Made by a program: the position numbers and the translations under genes | Notes under the pieces: model-generated | Seen by the model: only the letters and a program-made list of their open reading frames with translations | Database searches by the model: none | What the model was told of the DNA's origin: nothing | Part shown: one piece after another, positions 53,320-61,285 of the stretch | Layout: the number at the start of each line of letters is the position of its first letter | Numbering within the stretch: position 1 is the first letter of the stretch | Assembly (NCBI GenBank): GCA_028821775.1 | Contig: JAPKFB010000007.1 | Location: forward strand, 1-64,000 | Direction: 5' to 3' | Source: Roseibacillus sp. | Lineage (GTDB): Bacteria; Verrucomicrobiota; Verrucomicrobiia; Verrucomicrobiales; Akkermansiaceae | Length of the DNA stretch: 64,000 bases

Positions 53320-54801
53320 GTGAAGGGGTGGATTATTTCCGTGCTGGGCGTATGGGCGTCCTTGCAGGGGCATGGAGACACGGTGACGACCATCAGAGGG
53401 ACTACCCATGAGGGACGCCTGGAATTTCATCAGGGGGAGAGTCTATGCATGGTGGGGGCCGATGGTGCCAGGTTGGACATTCCGTTGGACGAGGTGCGCA
53501 CGGCCAGTATTCGAGCCGCTGATCTCGCCGCCCCCAAGCGATGGGTCCTTGGTGGTGCGGGAGTGCTGACCGTGAACGGATCATTTTTGGTCCGGCCTGT
53601 GCGTTCGATCGATGGAACCAAGGTGACCTTTGAAACGGAATCTGAGGAATTGCTCCTGACCACCCAGAACACGGCGGCGGTCTTTTTCCATCCGCCCACG
53701 GGATTGGACCTGAAGCATCTCAGGTTTGACCGGCCGGGCGTTCTCCTACGGAGCCGGGATTTCATGGAGGGAACATTTCATTCAGTGGAGAAAGGTGTGG
53801 TCACGATTGAATCGCTCCTGTTGGGGCGCCGTTCGTTCTCGATCCAGAACGATGTCACGGCTGTGTTTGTCAGGAAAATGGTCGGGAGCGGATCGGTCTT
53901 TTCCGTGCGGACGGCGGATGGTTCCCGCTTGCAATGTAAGAAGCTCGAGCTCGCGGAGGGCAGGGTGTACCTGAATGGATCGCCCTACCGACATTTTCAA
54001 ATCTTGCATGAGCAGCTGGTGGCAATTCGGCATGGGGATCCCCAGTCGATCGCGGAGCTCATCGACGAGCGGCGGAAGATCTTGAATGCGGGAAAATCCG
54101 AAGTGGTGGTTGCGATGGAAGATGACCCGCAGCTCATTCAGCTGACGGGGAAGAGAGCATTGGTGCTGAAGATGCAGCGAGACTTGACCACCCAAGTGAG
54201 TCAAGCCCGGAAGGATTGGCAGAGAGGGCAGCAGAGCTGGAGTCAGAAAAAGGGGAGTGCCCATCGTGCCAAGACGAATCTCTCCCGGACGCGCAATCAA
54301 CTGAAGGCCAAGGAGCGCATGGTGACCAGCGCTCAGCGCACGCTCTCCCAGTCCCAACGCGACCTGGATGAGAAGGGGAAGCGCTTGAAAATGGCAAGCC
54401 AGGAAGTCGATCGAGCGCGGCTGGAATTCGGACGAGCGGGAGCTGAGGGAGATGCGCGACGCAGAGCGGAGAGCACGCTGATGGATGCGGAACGCAACCG
54501 CAAGAATACGGAGCGTTCCCTCAGTCAAGTGAAGGGAATTCATGCGCGTCATCTCGCCCGGGTGACGGGCGCCCAGAACGATCATCGAGCCGCGCTGGAC
54601 CAAGCGAGAAAGATTGAGGAAGCGGAGCCCATTGCGTGGCGGGAGTTGGCGGAGGCGCTGCGAACTCGTGATTCGGCCAAGCGAACCCATGACGTCGGGT
54701 CCGCGCATTTGCGAGAGATCGCAGGCGAGCTGCGTAGCTTGGATGAGAAGCTCAGGCAGCGGGGCGAGAGCTTACAAGCGGCCTTGCGGGCGGGAAAGTA
54801 G
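53320..54801 (+). CDS. Exported coiled-coil protein of unknown function
   Basis: 493 residues from GTG 53320, chosen because it places a signal peptide (KGWIISVLGVWASLQGHG) first. Residues ~20-260 are beta-rich with repeated motifs of the kind xTTxRGTTHEGRLEFHQGE and LDIPLDEVRTASIR, GRVYLNGSPYRHFQILHEQLVAIR, recalling small SH3-like or LSm-like repeats common in planctomycete and verrucomicrobial exported proteins. Residues ~285-485 are a long Gln/Arg/Lys/Glu-rich helix region with heptads, almost certainly coiled coil. No enzyme motif is visible. It follows the ASPIC gene by 45 bases on the same strand. I do not recognise a named family. Confidence 0.75.
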   Translation: MKGWIISVLGVWASLQGHGDTVTTIRGTTHEGRLEFHQGESLCMVGADGARLDIPLDEVRTASIRAADLAAPKRWVLGGAGVLTVNGSFLVRPVRSIDGTKVTFETESEELLLTTQNTAAVFFHPPTGLDLKHLRFDRPGVLLRSRDFMEGTFHSVEKGVVTIESLLLGRRSFSIQNDVTAVFVRKMVGSGSVFSVRTADGSRLQCKKLELAEGRVYLNGSPYRHFQILHEQLVAIRHGDPQSIAELIDERRKILNAGKSEVVVAMEDDPQLIQLTGKRALVLKMQRDLTTQVSQARKDWQRGQQSWSQKKGSAHRAKTNLSRTRNQLKAKERMVTSAQRTLSQSQRDLDEKGKRLKMASQEVDRARLEFGRAGAEGDARRRAESTLMDAERNRKNTERSLSQVKGIHARHLARVTGAQNDHRAALDQARKIEEAEPIAWRELAEALRTRDSAKRTHDVGSAHLREIAGELRSLDEKLRQRGESLQAALRAGK

Positions 54802-54891
54802 TCGGGTTCCGCATGAGAATCCGGCCGGGGCTGCGCGAGCCCAAGGAGAGCCCGAGGGCGACGATGTGTGCCGGGGACGGTGGGAATCGGT

Positions 54892-55318
54892 CTACCGCAA
54901 TCCCTTTGGCGCGACCCTCTTGGGTTTGTCGGATTCCAGATTGGTCGTCCCGAGGTGTTTGCCAGTTTCCTGATGGTAGCTGTCGACTCGCATGCGCTTG
55001 AGGGTGTTTCCCACCCTCATGAGATCAGTGACCTTGAAACGCTTTAGCCGGTGTTCTTGCTTGTTGTAGTCTTCGATCTGGACGGGGTCCCCCGGATTTC
55101 TGATCGATCCACACCTTCAGGTGACCGTATCGTCCACCCCTCCCAGGGTTGGCAACTCGAAGACGCCAGCACTTTCGGCTCCCGATCTTATCAGGTTCCT
55201 CCGTGACGCCCTTCGGCCAGTGCAGGAAACGCATCGCAAGATCCTCGTAGGAGAGATCCGTTCCTTCGATCGCTTGGCCCAGGCCCTGGCGCAAAGGTCA
55301 CCACGTTCTTTACCGGCC
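54892..55318 (-). pseudogene. Remnant of LolA-like 'outer membrane lipoprotein-sorting' family gene
   Basis: On the minus strand the frame reads VVTFAPG, then GTDLSYEDLAMRFLHWPKG, CWRLRVANPGRGGRYGHLKV and WIDQKSGGP. After one extra base near 55098 the next frame continues as VQIEDYNKQEHRLKRFKVTD, RVGNTLKRMRVDSYHQETG and a TAG at 54892. This is the C-terminal half of the TP_0789/LolA-like family. The N-terminal half, including signal peptide, is absent: homology begins right at the stop of the HEAT-repeat gene at 55310. So it is both truncated and frameshifted, without a start. Confidence 0.68.
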
Positions 55319-56851
55319 GAGGCGAATCGAGATTGACCCGAAGAGGGCGTCTGCCCCCGTGCGGCCACTGCGCTCCAAGCCGATGCGGTTGTAGTCACCA
55401 AGTTGCTCGGAAGTGACGGAGAACTTCTTCTTGTGCGGCTTGCCCTCCTTGACCCCCTTGCCGCCGGTGATGGTGACATCGAAATCCGCGCCCTTCTTGG
55501 TCCTGGTCACGCGGATGATCATCTCGTGCATCACATCGCTGATGGGCTCGAACTTCATCATTTCGTTTCGGAAGAGATAGAAGTGCTTGTCCGTGGTCTC
55601 GGCCCGAAAGTGGCCACCGGCCAGGCCGGGATGAAAGAGCGTCTTCACATTCCCGACCGATACGCCCATGTGCCAGCCAAAATTGTTTCCGGCCTCGCCT
55701 CCGAGCTTCACGCGGACTTCCAGCTTATCGGGCCAGCGTTCGCGACCGATCATGCGCTGGGACGTGATGTAAAGCCGTTGATCTCCTTCAGGGTGATTTC
55801 CATCGATGCGTAATTTCCCCTGGGCGACCTTTGCTGGTCCACCATTGTCCGCGTTGTAGAGGAATCGTCCGTAGCCCTGGGCGACCGAGGCAGCGTCGCG
55901 CCCGAAGTCCTCTTCCAGGGTGTTGCGGCCTGCACTGAGATCGAGACGCTGAGCGCCCAACCGATGATCGAGCTTTGCGGTGCTCAGTTCCTTCGCCGAC
56001 CACTTCTTCCAGGCTGCACCCAGGGTCTGGTCCGCATCGAGTTCCACCCGGTGCCCGGTCTTTAATTGCAAGAGGGCATCGGCTTGCCAAGCGAGCGCTT
56101 GGTCATCTTCGGCGGCCAGGGCGACGAGCGCCTCCACAGCCCGCCTGGGCTCGCGATCGATCAACGCGCGGGCCGCGGCCAGCCGAATCAGCGCGTCCCG
56201 GCTCTTGAGGAGAGCTGCAATTCGTGGGGCAGTCTCTGGGCCGCCGGCGACTTCCAGGGCCACCACTGCGGCGGCGCGGAGGTGGAGGTTCTTGTGATCC
56301 AACGCTGCGGTCAAGGTCTCGAGGTGCGAGGGATCGGCGCTCGCCCAGAGCGCTTCGGCAGCGCTGTCGCGGGCCGGCGTCTCAGTCAGCGTCTCGAGGG
56401 TGGCGAGGATCACGGGCAGGCTCTGCGCATCGCGGCGGGATTTGAGAACTCTCAGGGCTGCGCGCGTCAACGACTGCCGCAGTCGTTTTTGCTCTTCCGA
56501 ATTCAACAACTGCAAGAGAGTTCGCGAGCGCCCCCGCACTTCTGGATCGGCCGATTTCGCCGCGCCGGTGAGCAACTCCCGAGTCGCTTCGCCGTAGCGG
56601 GCAAGCGATTTGAAGGCGGCCTGGCGACGGGCAAATTCCGGATGGGACAACTGTTCGATGAGTGCTGCGATCTCGATCTGCTGTTGTGGGCTGGGCAGCA
56701 ACAATTGCAGGTAGCCAATCACCTCCGGGGTTGCGGTTGCGATTTTGCTTTGCCGGAGCAGTTCGAGTTCCTCCACGGGTTCCTCAGCTGCGAGGGCGAG
56801 CGGAAAGAGGGGCAGAAGGAGGGCCAGGAGAAGTAGGAGAGTCGTTTTCAT
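55310..56851 (-). CDS. Exported HEAT-repeat protein with C-terminal beta domain
   Basis: 513 residues from the ATG at 56851, chosen because it starts a strong signal peptide (KTTLLLLLALLLPLFPLALA). Residues ~40-300 are HEAT-like helix pairs (HPEFARRQAAFKSLARYGEATRELL, DPSHLETLTAALDHKNLHLRAAAVVALEVA, DALIRLAAARALIDREPRRAVEALVALA). Residues ~315-510 form a beta-sandwich resembling DUF1583-type or concanavalin-like domains (LEVRVKLGGEAGNNFGWHMGVSVGNVKTLFHPG, MIIRVTRTKKGADFDVTITGG). Such exported combinations are frequent in planctomycetes and verrucomicrobia; the role is probably binding or scaffold. Its 3' end abuts the LolA-like remnant. The start looks intact and no lesions are visible. Confidence 0.82.
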   Translation of the reverse strand: MKTTLLLLLALLLPLFPLALAAEEPVEELELLRQSKIATATPEVIGYLQLLLPSPQQQIEIAALIEQLSHPEFARRQAAFKSLARYGEATRELLTGAAKSADPEVRGRSRTLLQLLNSEEQKRLRQSLTRAALRVLKSRRDAQSLPVILATLETLTETPARDSAAEALWASADPSHLETLTAALDHKNLHLRAAAVVALEVAGGPETAPRIAALLKSRDALIRLAAARALIDREPRRAVEALVALAAEDDQALAWQADALLQLKTGHRVELDADQTLGAAWKKWSAKELSTAKLDHRLGAQRLDLSAGRNTLEEDFGRDAASVAQGYGRFLYNADNGGPAKVAQGKLRIDGNHPEGDQRLYITSQRMIGRERWPDKLEVRVKLGGEAGNNFGWHMGVSVGNVKTLFHPGLAGGHFRAETTDKHFYLFRNEMMKFEPISDVMHEMIIRVTRTKKGADFDVTITGGKGVKEGKPHKKKFSVTSEQLGDYNRIGLERSGRTGADALFGSISIRLGR

Positions 56852-57009
56852 GGGGGAGAGAGGCTGGCAGTTGCCAGGATTCGATGGGATGCGGGAAGGA
56901 TCGTTGGCCTTCATGCTAGCGATCGGCATCGAGAGGGTAGGGTTGCCGGAGAGTTTCGTTGGGATGGTCGTGAGGTCTGCGGGGTCACGCTCGAATTGTT
57001 GCTTCGGGT

Positions 57010-57175
57010 TAGTGCCCAGTCAGGATTGAGGTGACGGGTGATACGATTGTATATTGAAGTGCTGGCTGCGTTCCCGAATCGTCGGGGATGGCCCCATCCA
57101 CGGCCTTGTGGCCGCCGGGTCAGTATTTCCTTCTACTGCGCACTGATCTGTCAACTCAATCCTGACTGAACACTA
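57010..57175. mobile_element. MITE-like element, 26-bp imperfect terminal inverted repeats, TA-flanked
   Basis: The left arm (57010..57035, centre CAGTCAGGATTGAG) and right arm (57150..57175) are inverted copies of 26 bases with three mismatches, about 166 bases end to end. Both ends carry TA, which fits target duplication by an IS630/Tc1-mariner-type transposase, though TA may belong to the arms. The interior has no open frame of useful length, so the element would be non-autonomous. The right arm supplies the last codons and stop of the phospholipase-D-like remnant's frame, as if the insertion cut that gene. Confidence 0.6.
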
Positions 57176-57799
57176 GGGTATGCGCAGCTTCGTCGCGGAT
57201 CATCTCACGAGATTTGGGGTCTGGAGTAATCCGAACCAAACTTGCTTCGTCCTACCCAAAGATCTGCATCATGAGCCAAGCGAAGTAGTAATTTGCCCCG
57301 TGATAGTGCTTGGCCTCGGCGCGCACGCAGAAGCTCTCCTTCTTCATCATGATGGGCGCCACGGTGAGCTTATGGATGCACAGGGGGTTTTACTCCACCA
57401 TTGGAATGCCTGTGTCTCGTCGAAGAAGCGGAAGGCCTCCTTGCCGCCCGGCACGTGACGGGACGAAGAGCCCACCAGGACATAGACCTTCACTCCGGCG
57501 CGGTGTTTGCGCCCCAAGGTGTTCATGACATCCGAAGTGGCTGGGGCGACTGCAAGGAGGAAGGAATTAAGCAGGATGTAGTCCCGCGCCGACGCGATCA
57601 GTCTGAGCATTTCCTTCTTGATGGCCGGACCGGTATCGAAGATCTCCGGGATGCTGCTCGGCATCGAGTTTGAAGTGGCCCCCTCGTGATCATGGAGCGC
57701 CTGCGGAGCTTTCGATTGGGGATAGCGGAGGACGGTGTCCTTGGTGCCACAGGATGGTAACGGAATGGTGGGGAGGAGAGCGGGAACCAGTAGGAGTGC
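57156..57799 (-). pseudogene. Remnant of phospholipase-D-like lipoprotein gene
   Basis: The minus-strand frame starts without an ATG as ALLLVPALLPTIPLPSCG, a lipoprotein signal with Cys after L-P-S. It then runs through DTGPAIKKEMLRLIASARDY, ILLNSFLLA, NTLGRKHRAGVKVYVLVGSS and EAFRFFDET, the opening of PLD/cardiolipin-synthase-like domains. A frameshift near 57415 leads to GIPMVE, a TAA, NPLCIHKLTVAPIMMKK and then unrelated-looking EAKHYHGANYYFAWLMMQIFG, a TAG, and DEASLVRITPDPKSRE. The frame ends at TGA 57156-57158 inside the inverted-repeat element. The HxKxxxxD catalytic motifs are missing. With one shift, two stops and no start, it is clearly dead. Confidence 0.68.
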
Positions 57800-57952
57800 T
57801 CACTCCAATCCTGTTCCTGCGATACGTTTTCGTGGTCTTTATTGTTCTCTCCGCTCGTCGGCGTTTCCCATGGGGACGGCGGTCCGTTGATGTGAGGGGA
57901 TTGCCCGCGGCCTAGCCTTGCGCCTTGGAGAGGAGTCGCTAAGGTTTGGGCC

Positions 57953-60259
57953 ATGAAAACGATGGGGGCGATCTTGCTTGGGCTGGGGTTGATTTCGTGG
58001 GCTGGAGCTGAGACTGAAATTGAAAAGCGTCTCGCGGTGGCGGGAGACAACGCGGGGCAGATCAAGACCTTCCTGGAATCAGCGCGCGAAGGGTACGGAA
58101 AGGTTGGCGAAAAGGCGGCGGTGTTTCTGGTGGAGGGGATGCCGGAGAGCGATCTCAAGTCCCTGCAGAGCGAGTTTCTGTTAGAGAACCTTCAGTTGGC
58201 CTTGAAGGCGCGGGAGGAGTTCGCGTGGGCCAAGGCCTTGCCGGAGGCAGTGTTCCTCAATGATGTAGTTCCTTACGCCTCCCTGGACGAAACTCGAGAG
58301 GCTTGGCGGAAGAAGTTTTACGCACAGTGTGCGGAGTTGGTAAAGGGGTGCAAGACGAGCACGGAAGCGGCGCAGGCCATCAATGCGGGACTATTCAAGC
58401 TGATCAATGTGCACTACAATACCGGGCGCAAGGCGCCGAATCAGAGCCCTGCGGAGTCGATCGAGTTGGGCAAGGCGACCTGCACGGGATTGTCCATCAT
58501 CATGGTGGATGCCTGTCGGGCGGTGGGAGTGCCGGCGCGGGTGGCCGGAACAGCCTTGTGGTCGAACAAGCGCGGGAACCACACCTGGGTGGAAGTCTAT
58601 GACAGTGGCACGTGGTACTTTACGGGTGCGGATGAGTACAACAAGGGCGGGCTGAATCGGGCCTGGTTTGTAGGCGATGCGTCGAAGGCGATCGCGGATG
58701 ATTGGCGCCATGCGATCTGGGCGACTTCATGGAAGAAAACCGGAACGCACTTCCCGATGGTGTGGAGCCTGGAGAACAAGGAGGTCGCGGGAGTGAACGT
58801 GACCAGCCGCTATGCGAAGGAGGGTGGCAACAAGGCGAAGGACGCCACTATATATCTGCGGGTCTGGGAGAAGCAGGGTGGGGCTCGTCTGGCTGCGAAG
58901 GTGGAATTGATGGATGGAAGCGGCAAGGTATTGCAAAGCGTGACCAGCAAGGCGGGCACGACCGATCTGAACGACATGCCCACGCTGAAGGCGAAAACAG
59001 GGAGAGCGTATCAGCTGCGGGTGACGCATGAGGGCAAGGTGCGCTGGGCGCAGTTTGAAGCAGTGAAGGAAGGCGAGGGAACGGTGGAACTGGTCTGGCC
59101 GGAACTGGGGAAGGGAAACGTGCCACTCAAGTCGGTGAAGGAATGGTTGGCGCTCCTGCCGGAAGAGCGGCATCTGTCCGTGCCCACGGGCGTGATTTCC
59201 GAGGAGGACGCCATCGGGGCCTCGCAATTGATTTGGGAAACGCTGAGCAAGGAGCTCAAGGACGAGCGCAAGGCGGAGGTTGAGGCAAAGGTCGTGAAGG
59301 CGGCCGGGAAGGAGATGAAGTATTTGGAGAAGTGGTTTGGGAAAGCCAAGACGGGTGAGCGCTCGCTATGGATTTCGATGCACGGTGGCGGGGGCGCGCC
59401 GCCCCGGGTGAATGAGCAACAGTGGCACAACCAGATCCGACTCTATGCACCGGCGGAGGGAATTGTAGTTGCGCCGAGGGCTCCGACCGATACGTGGAAC
59501 CTCTGGCACCAGGGACACATTGATGATCTCTTCGACCGGTTGATCTCCAACTTTGTGGTCGCCCATGGGGTGAGTCCGGACCGGGTCTACCTGATGGGTT
59601 ACTCCGCCGGTGGCGATGGGGTTTATCAGTTGGCGCCGCGGATGGCGGATCGCTTTGCAGCAGCTTCCATGATGGCGGGGCATCCCAACAACGCGAACCC
59701 GCTCGGATTGCGCAATCTGCCATTCATGATTTTCGTGGGCGGAAAGGATGGGGCTTACAGTCGGAACAAGGTCGCAGTGCAGTGGGGAGAGAAGTTGGCG
59801 AAGTTGCGCGCGGGGGATGTAAAGGGTTACGAACACAAGGTGACGGTCTACCCCGAATTTGGGCACTGGATGAATGGGAAGGATCGCGAAGCGCTGCCGT
59901 GGATGGCGGCGCGTACCCGCAATCCCTGGCCAAAGAAGATTGTGTGGCATCAGAGTGGCCGGACTCACGAGCGGTTCTATTGGTTGTCAGTTCCGAAGGG
60001 GAGCGCCACGGGCGGTCAGACCGTGAGTGCGGAAGTGAAGGGCCAGAGGATCGAAGTGAGTGGTGACGGACTGAAAGGGATCAACCTACGGTTGAGCGAT
60101 GCCCTGCTGAATCTCGATGAACCAGTGGTGGTCTCCATGAATGGGAAAGAGGTCTTCCAGGGAAAGGTGGAGCGAACGGTGCAGGCAATCTGGGATTCCC
60201 TGCAGCAGCGGCCTGATGTGAAGTCGGCGGCGACCGGGATCTTGGAACTGAAGTTCTAG
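57953..60259 (+). CDS. Transglutaminase-like domain fused to alpha/beta-hydrolase esterase
   Basis: 768 residues with a signal peptide (GAILLGLGLISWAGA). Residues ~95-250 are a transglutaminase-like (PF01841-type) domain: KATCTGLSIIMVDACRAVGVPARV holds the Cys (~177), RGNHTWVEVYD the His (~208), and SGTWYFTGADEY the Asp region. A beta domain (~280-395) follows. Residues ~450-690 are an alpha/beta hydrolase close to PHB-depolymerase/esterases: LWISMHGGGGAPP, VYLMGYSAGGDGVYQL with Ser ~549, FVGGKDGAYSRNKV, and EFGHWMNGKDREALPW with the His. A final beta module ends the chain. Two complete triads in one exported protein suggest cutting or remodelling of peptides or esters outside the cell. Confidence 0.88.
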   Translation: MKTMGAILLGLGLISWAGAETEIEKRLAVAGDNAGQIKTFLESAREGYGKVGEKAAVFLVEGMPESDLKSLQSEFLLENLQLALKAREEFAWAKALPEAVFLNDVVPYASLDETREAWRKKFYAQCAELVKGCKTSTEAAQAINAGLFKLINVHYNTGRKAPNQSPAESIELGKATCTGLSIIMVDACRAVGVPARVAGTALWSNKRGNHTWVEVYDSGTWYFTGADEYNKGGLNRAWFVGDASKAIADDWRHAIWATSWKKTGTHFPMVWSLENKEVAGVNVTSRYAKEGGNKAKDATIYLRVWEKQGGARLAAKVELMDGSGKVLQSVTSKAGTTDLNDMPTLKAKTGRAYQLRVTHEGKVRWAQFEAVKEGEGTVELVWPELGKGNVPLKSVKEWLALLPEERHLSVPTGVISEEDAIGASQLIWETLSKELKDERKAEVEAKVVKAAGKEMKYLEKWFGKAKTGERSLWISMHGGGGAPPRVNEQQWHNQIRLYAPAEGIVVAPRAPTDTWNLWHQGHIDDLFDRLISNFVVAHGVSPDRVYLMGYSAGGDGVYQLAPRMADRFAAASMMAGHPNNANPLGLRNLPFMIFVGGKDGAYSRNKVAVQWGEKLAKLRAGDVKGYEHKVTVYPEFGHWMNGKDREALPWMAARTRNPWPKKIVWHQSGRTHERFYWLSVPKGSATGGQTVSAEVKGQRIEVSGDGLKGINLRLSDALLNLDEPVVVSMNGKEVFQGKVERTVQAIWDSLQQRPDVKSAATGILELKF

Positions 60260-60274
60260 GGAGAATTGGATTCC

Positions 60275-61054
60275 ATGGCGTCAATCTCGGAGAAAGTGGT
60301 AGTGCCCCGGAAGTATCTTTGCCGGCGGGTTGGATCGCCAATCGTGATTGACGGTTCGCTGAGTGATCCTGGTTGGGCGAGTCTCGCCTGGTCCGAGAAT
60401 TTTGAAGACATCACGGGCGACCCGAAACTCAAGCCCCGCTTCCGGACGCGGGTGAAGATGGGGTGGGACGACGAGTATTTCTATGTCGGAGCGAAGATGG
60501 AGGAGCCGCATGTTTGGGGAACGATCACCGAGAAGAATGCGGTCATGTTTGAGGACAACGACTTCGAGGTATTCATCGACCCGGATTGTGATGGGCTCAA
60601 TTACTATGAGTTTGAGATCAATACTCTGGGTTCCATTTGGGAGCTGAGTCTACCGAAGCCATATGGTGAGGGTGGGATTCCGATTCTTGGATGTAATTTG
60701 CCGGGGCTGAAGAGCGCGGTGCACATCAAGGGGACTCTGAATGATCCGAGTGATGAAGATGAAGGCTGGTCCGTGGAGATCGCCTTTCCCTGGGCGGAGT
60801 TGGCGAAATACAACAAGAACCGCGCGACCCCTCCGGAGCAGGGAGCGGTATGGAAGGTGAATTTTTCACGGGTGCAGTGGAAGCACGAGGTGGTGGAAGG
60901 ACGCTATGTGCGCATTCCTCCGCACGGAACTCCCTTGGCGGAGAGTTTGAATCCGGAAGAGCAGGAGCACCCGGAAGATAACTGGGTGTGGAGTCCGCAG
61001 GGAGCGGTCAATATGCATCTGCCAGTGCGATGGGGTGAGGTCGAGTTTCAGTAG
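60275..61054 (+). CDS. CBM9-like carbohydrate-binding protein
   Basis: 259 residues from ATG 60275, with AGGGAGA about ten bases upstream and 15 bases after the previous stop, so it is probably cotranscribed with the transglutaminase-esterase gene. The chain matches carbohydrate-binding family 9-like (DOMON-related) proteins: SPIVIDGSLSDPGWASLAWS, RTRVKMGWDDEYFYVGAKME, FEDNDFEVFIDPDCDGLNYYEFEIN, GWSVEIAFPWAEL and WKVNFSRVQWKHEVVEGRY. No signal peptide is apparent, unusual for a carbohydrate-binding protein; this family often appears as single-domain proteins of ~250 residues in planctomycetes and verrucomicrobia, and the ligand is not known. Confidence 0.87.
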   Translation: MASISEKVVVPRKYLCRRVGSPIVIDGSLSDPGWASLAWSENFEDITGDPKLKPRFRTRVKMGWDDEYFYVGAKMEEPHVWGTITEKNAVMFEDNDFEVFIDPDCDGLNYYEFEINTLGSIWELSLPKPYGEGGIPILGCNLPGLKSAVHIKGTLNDPSDEDEGWSVEIAFPWAELAKYNKNRATPPEQGAVWKVNFSRVQWKHEVVEGRYVRIPPHGTPLAESLNPEEQEHPEDNWVWSPQGAVNMHLPVRWGEVEFQ

Positions 61055-61285
61055 GCAGGAGGCTGTTGTGCGCGGGCAGGAGGAGAGGGCGGAGTGATGT
61101 CACGAGAGTTCCGGTATCGTAATCCATCAGGGGAGGGTGGGAACTGAAGGGAGTTCGGGAAACAGGGCGGGGGGTGACGGCGATGACGAAGAATGGGAGC
61201 GGAAATCTCAGGCTGGTTGTGAATCTGGTGGAGTGAATGGGCTTGGCGCTTGAAATGCGGGGCGATGGTTCGCAGGTTCCCTGCG

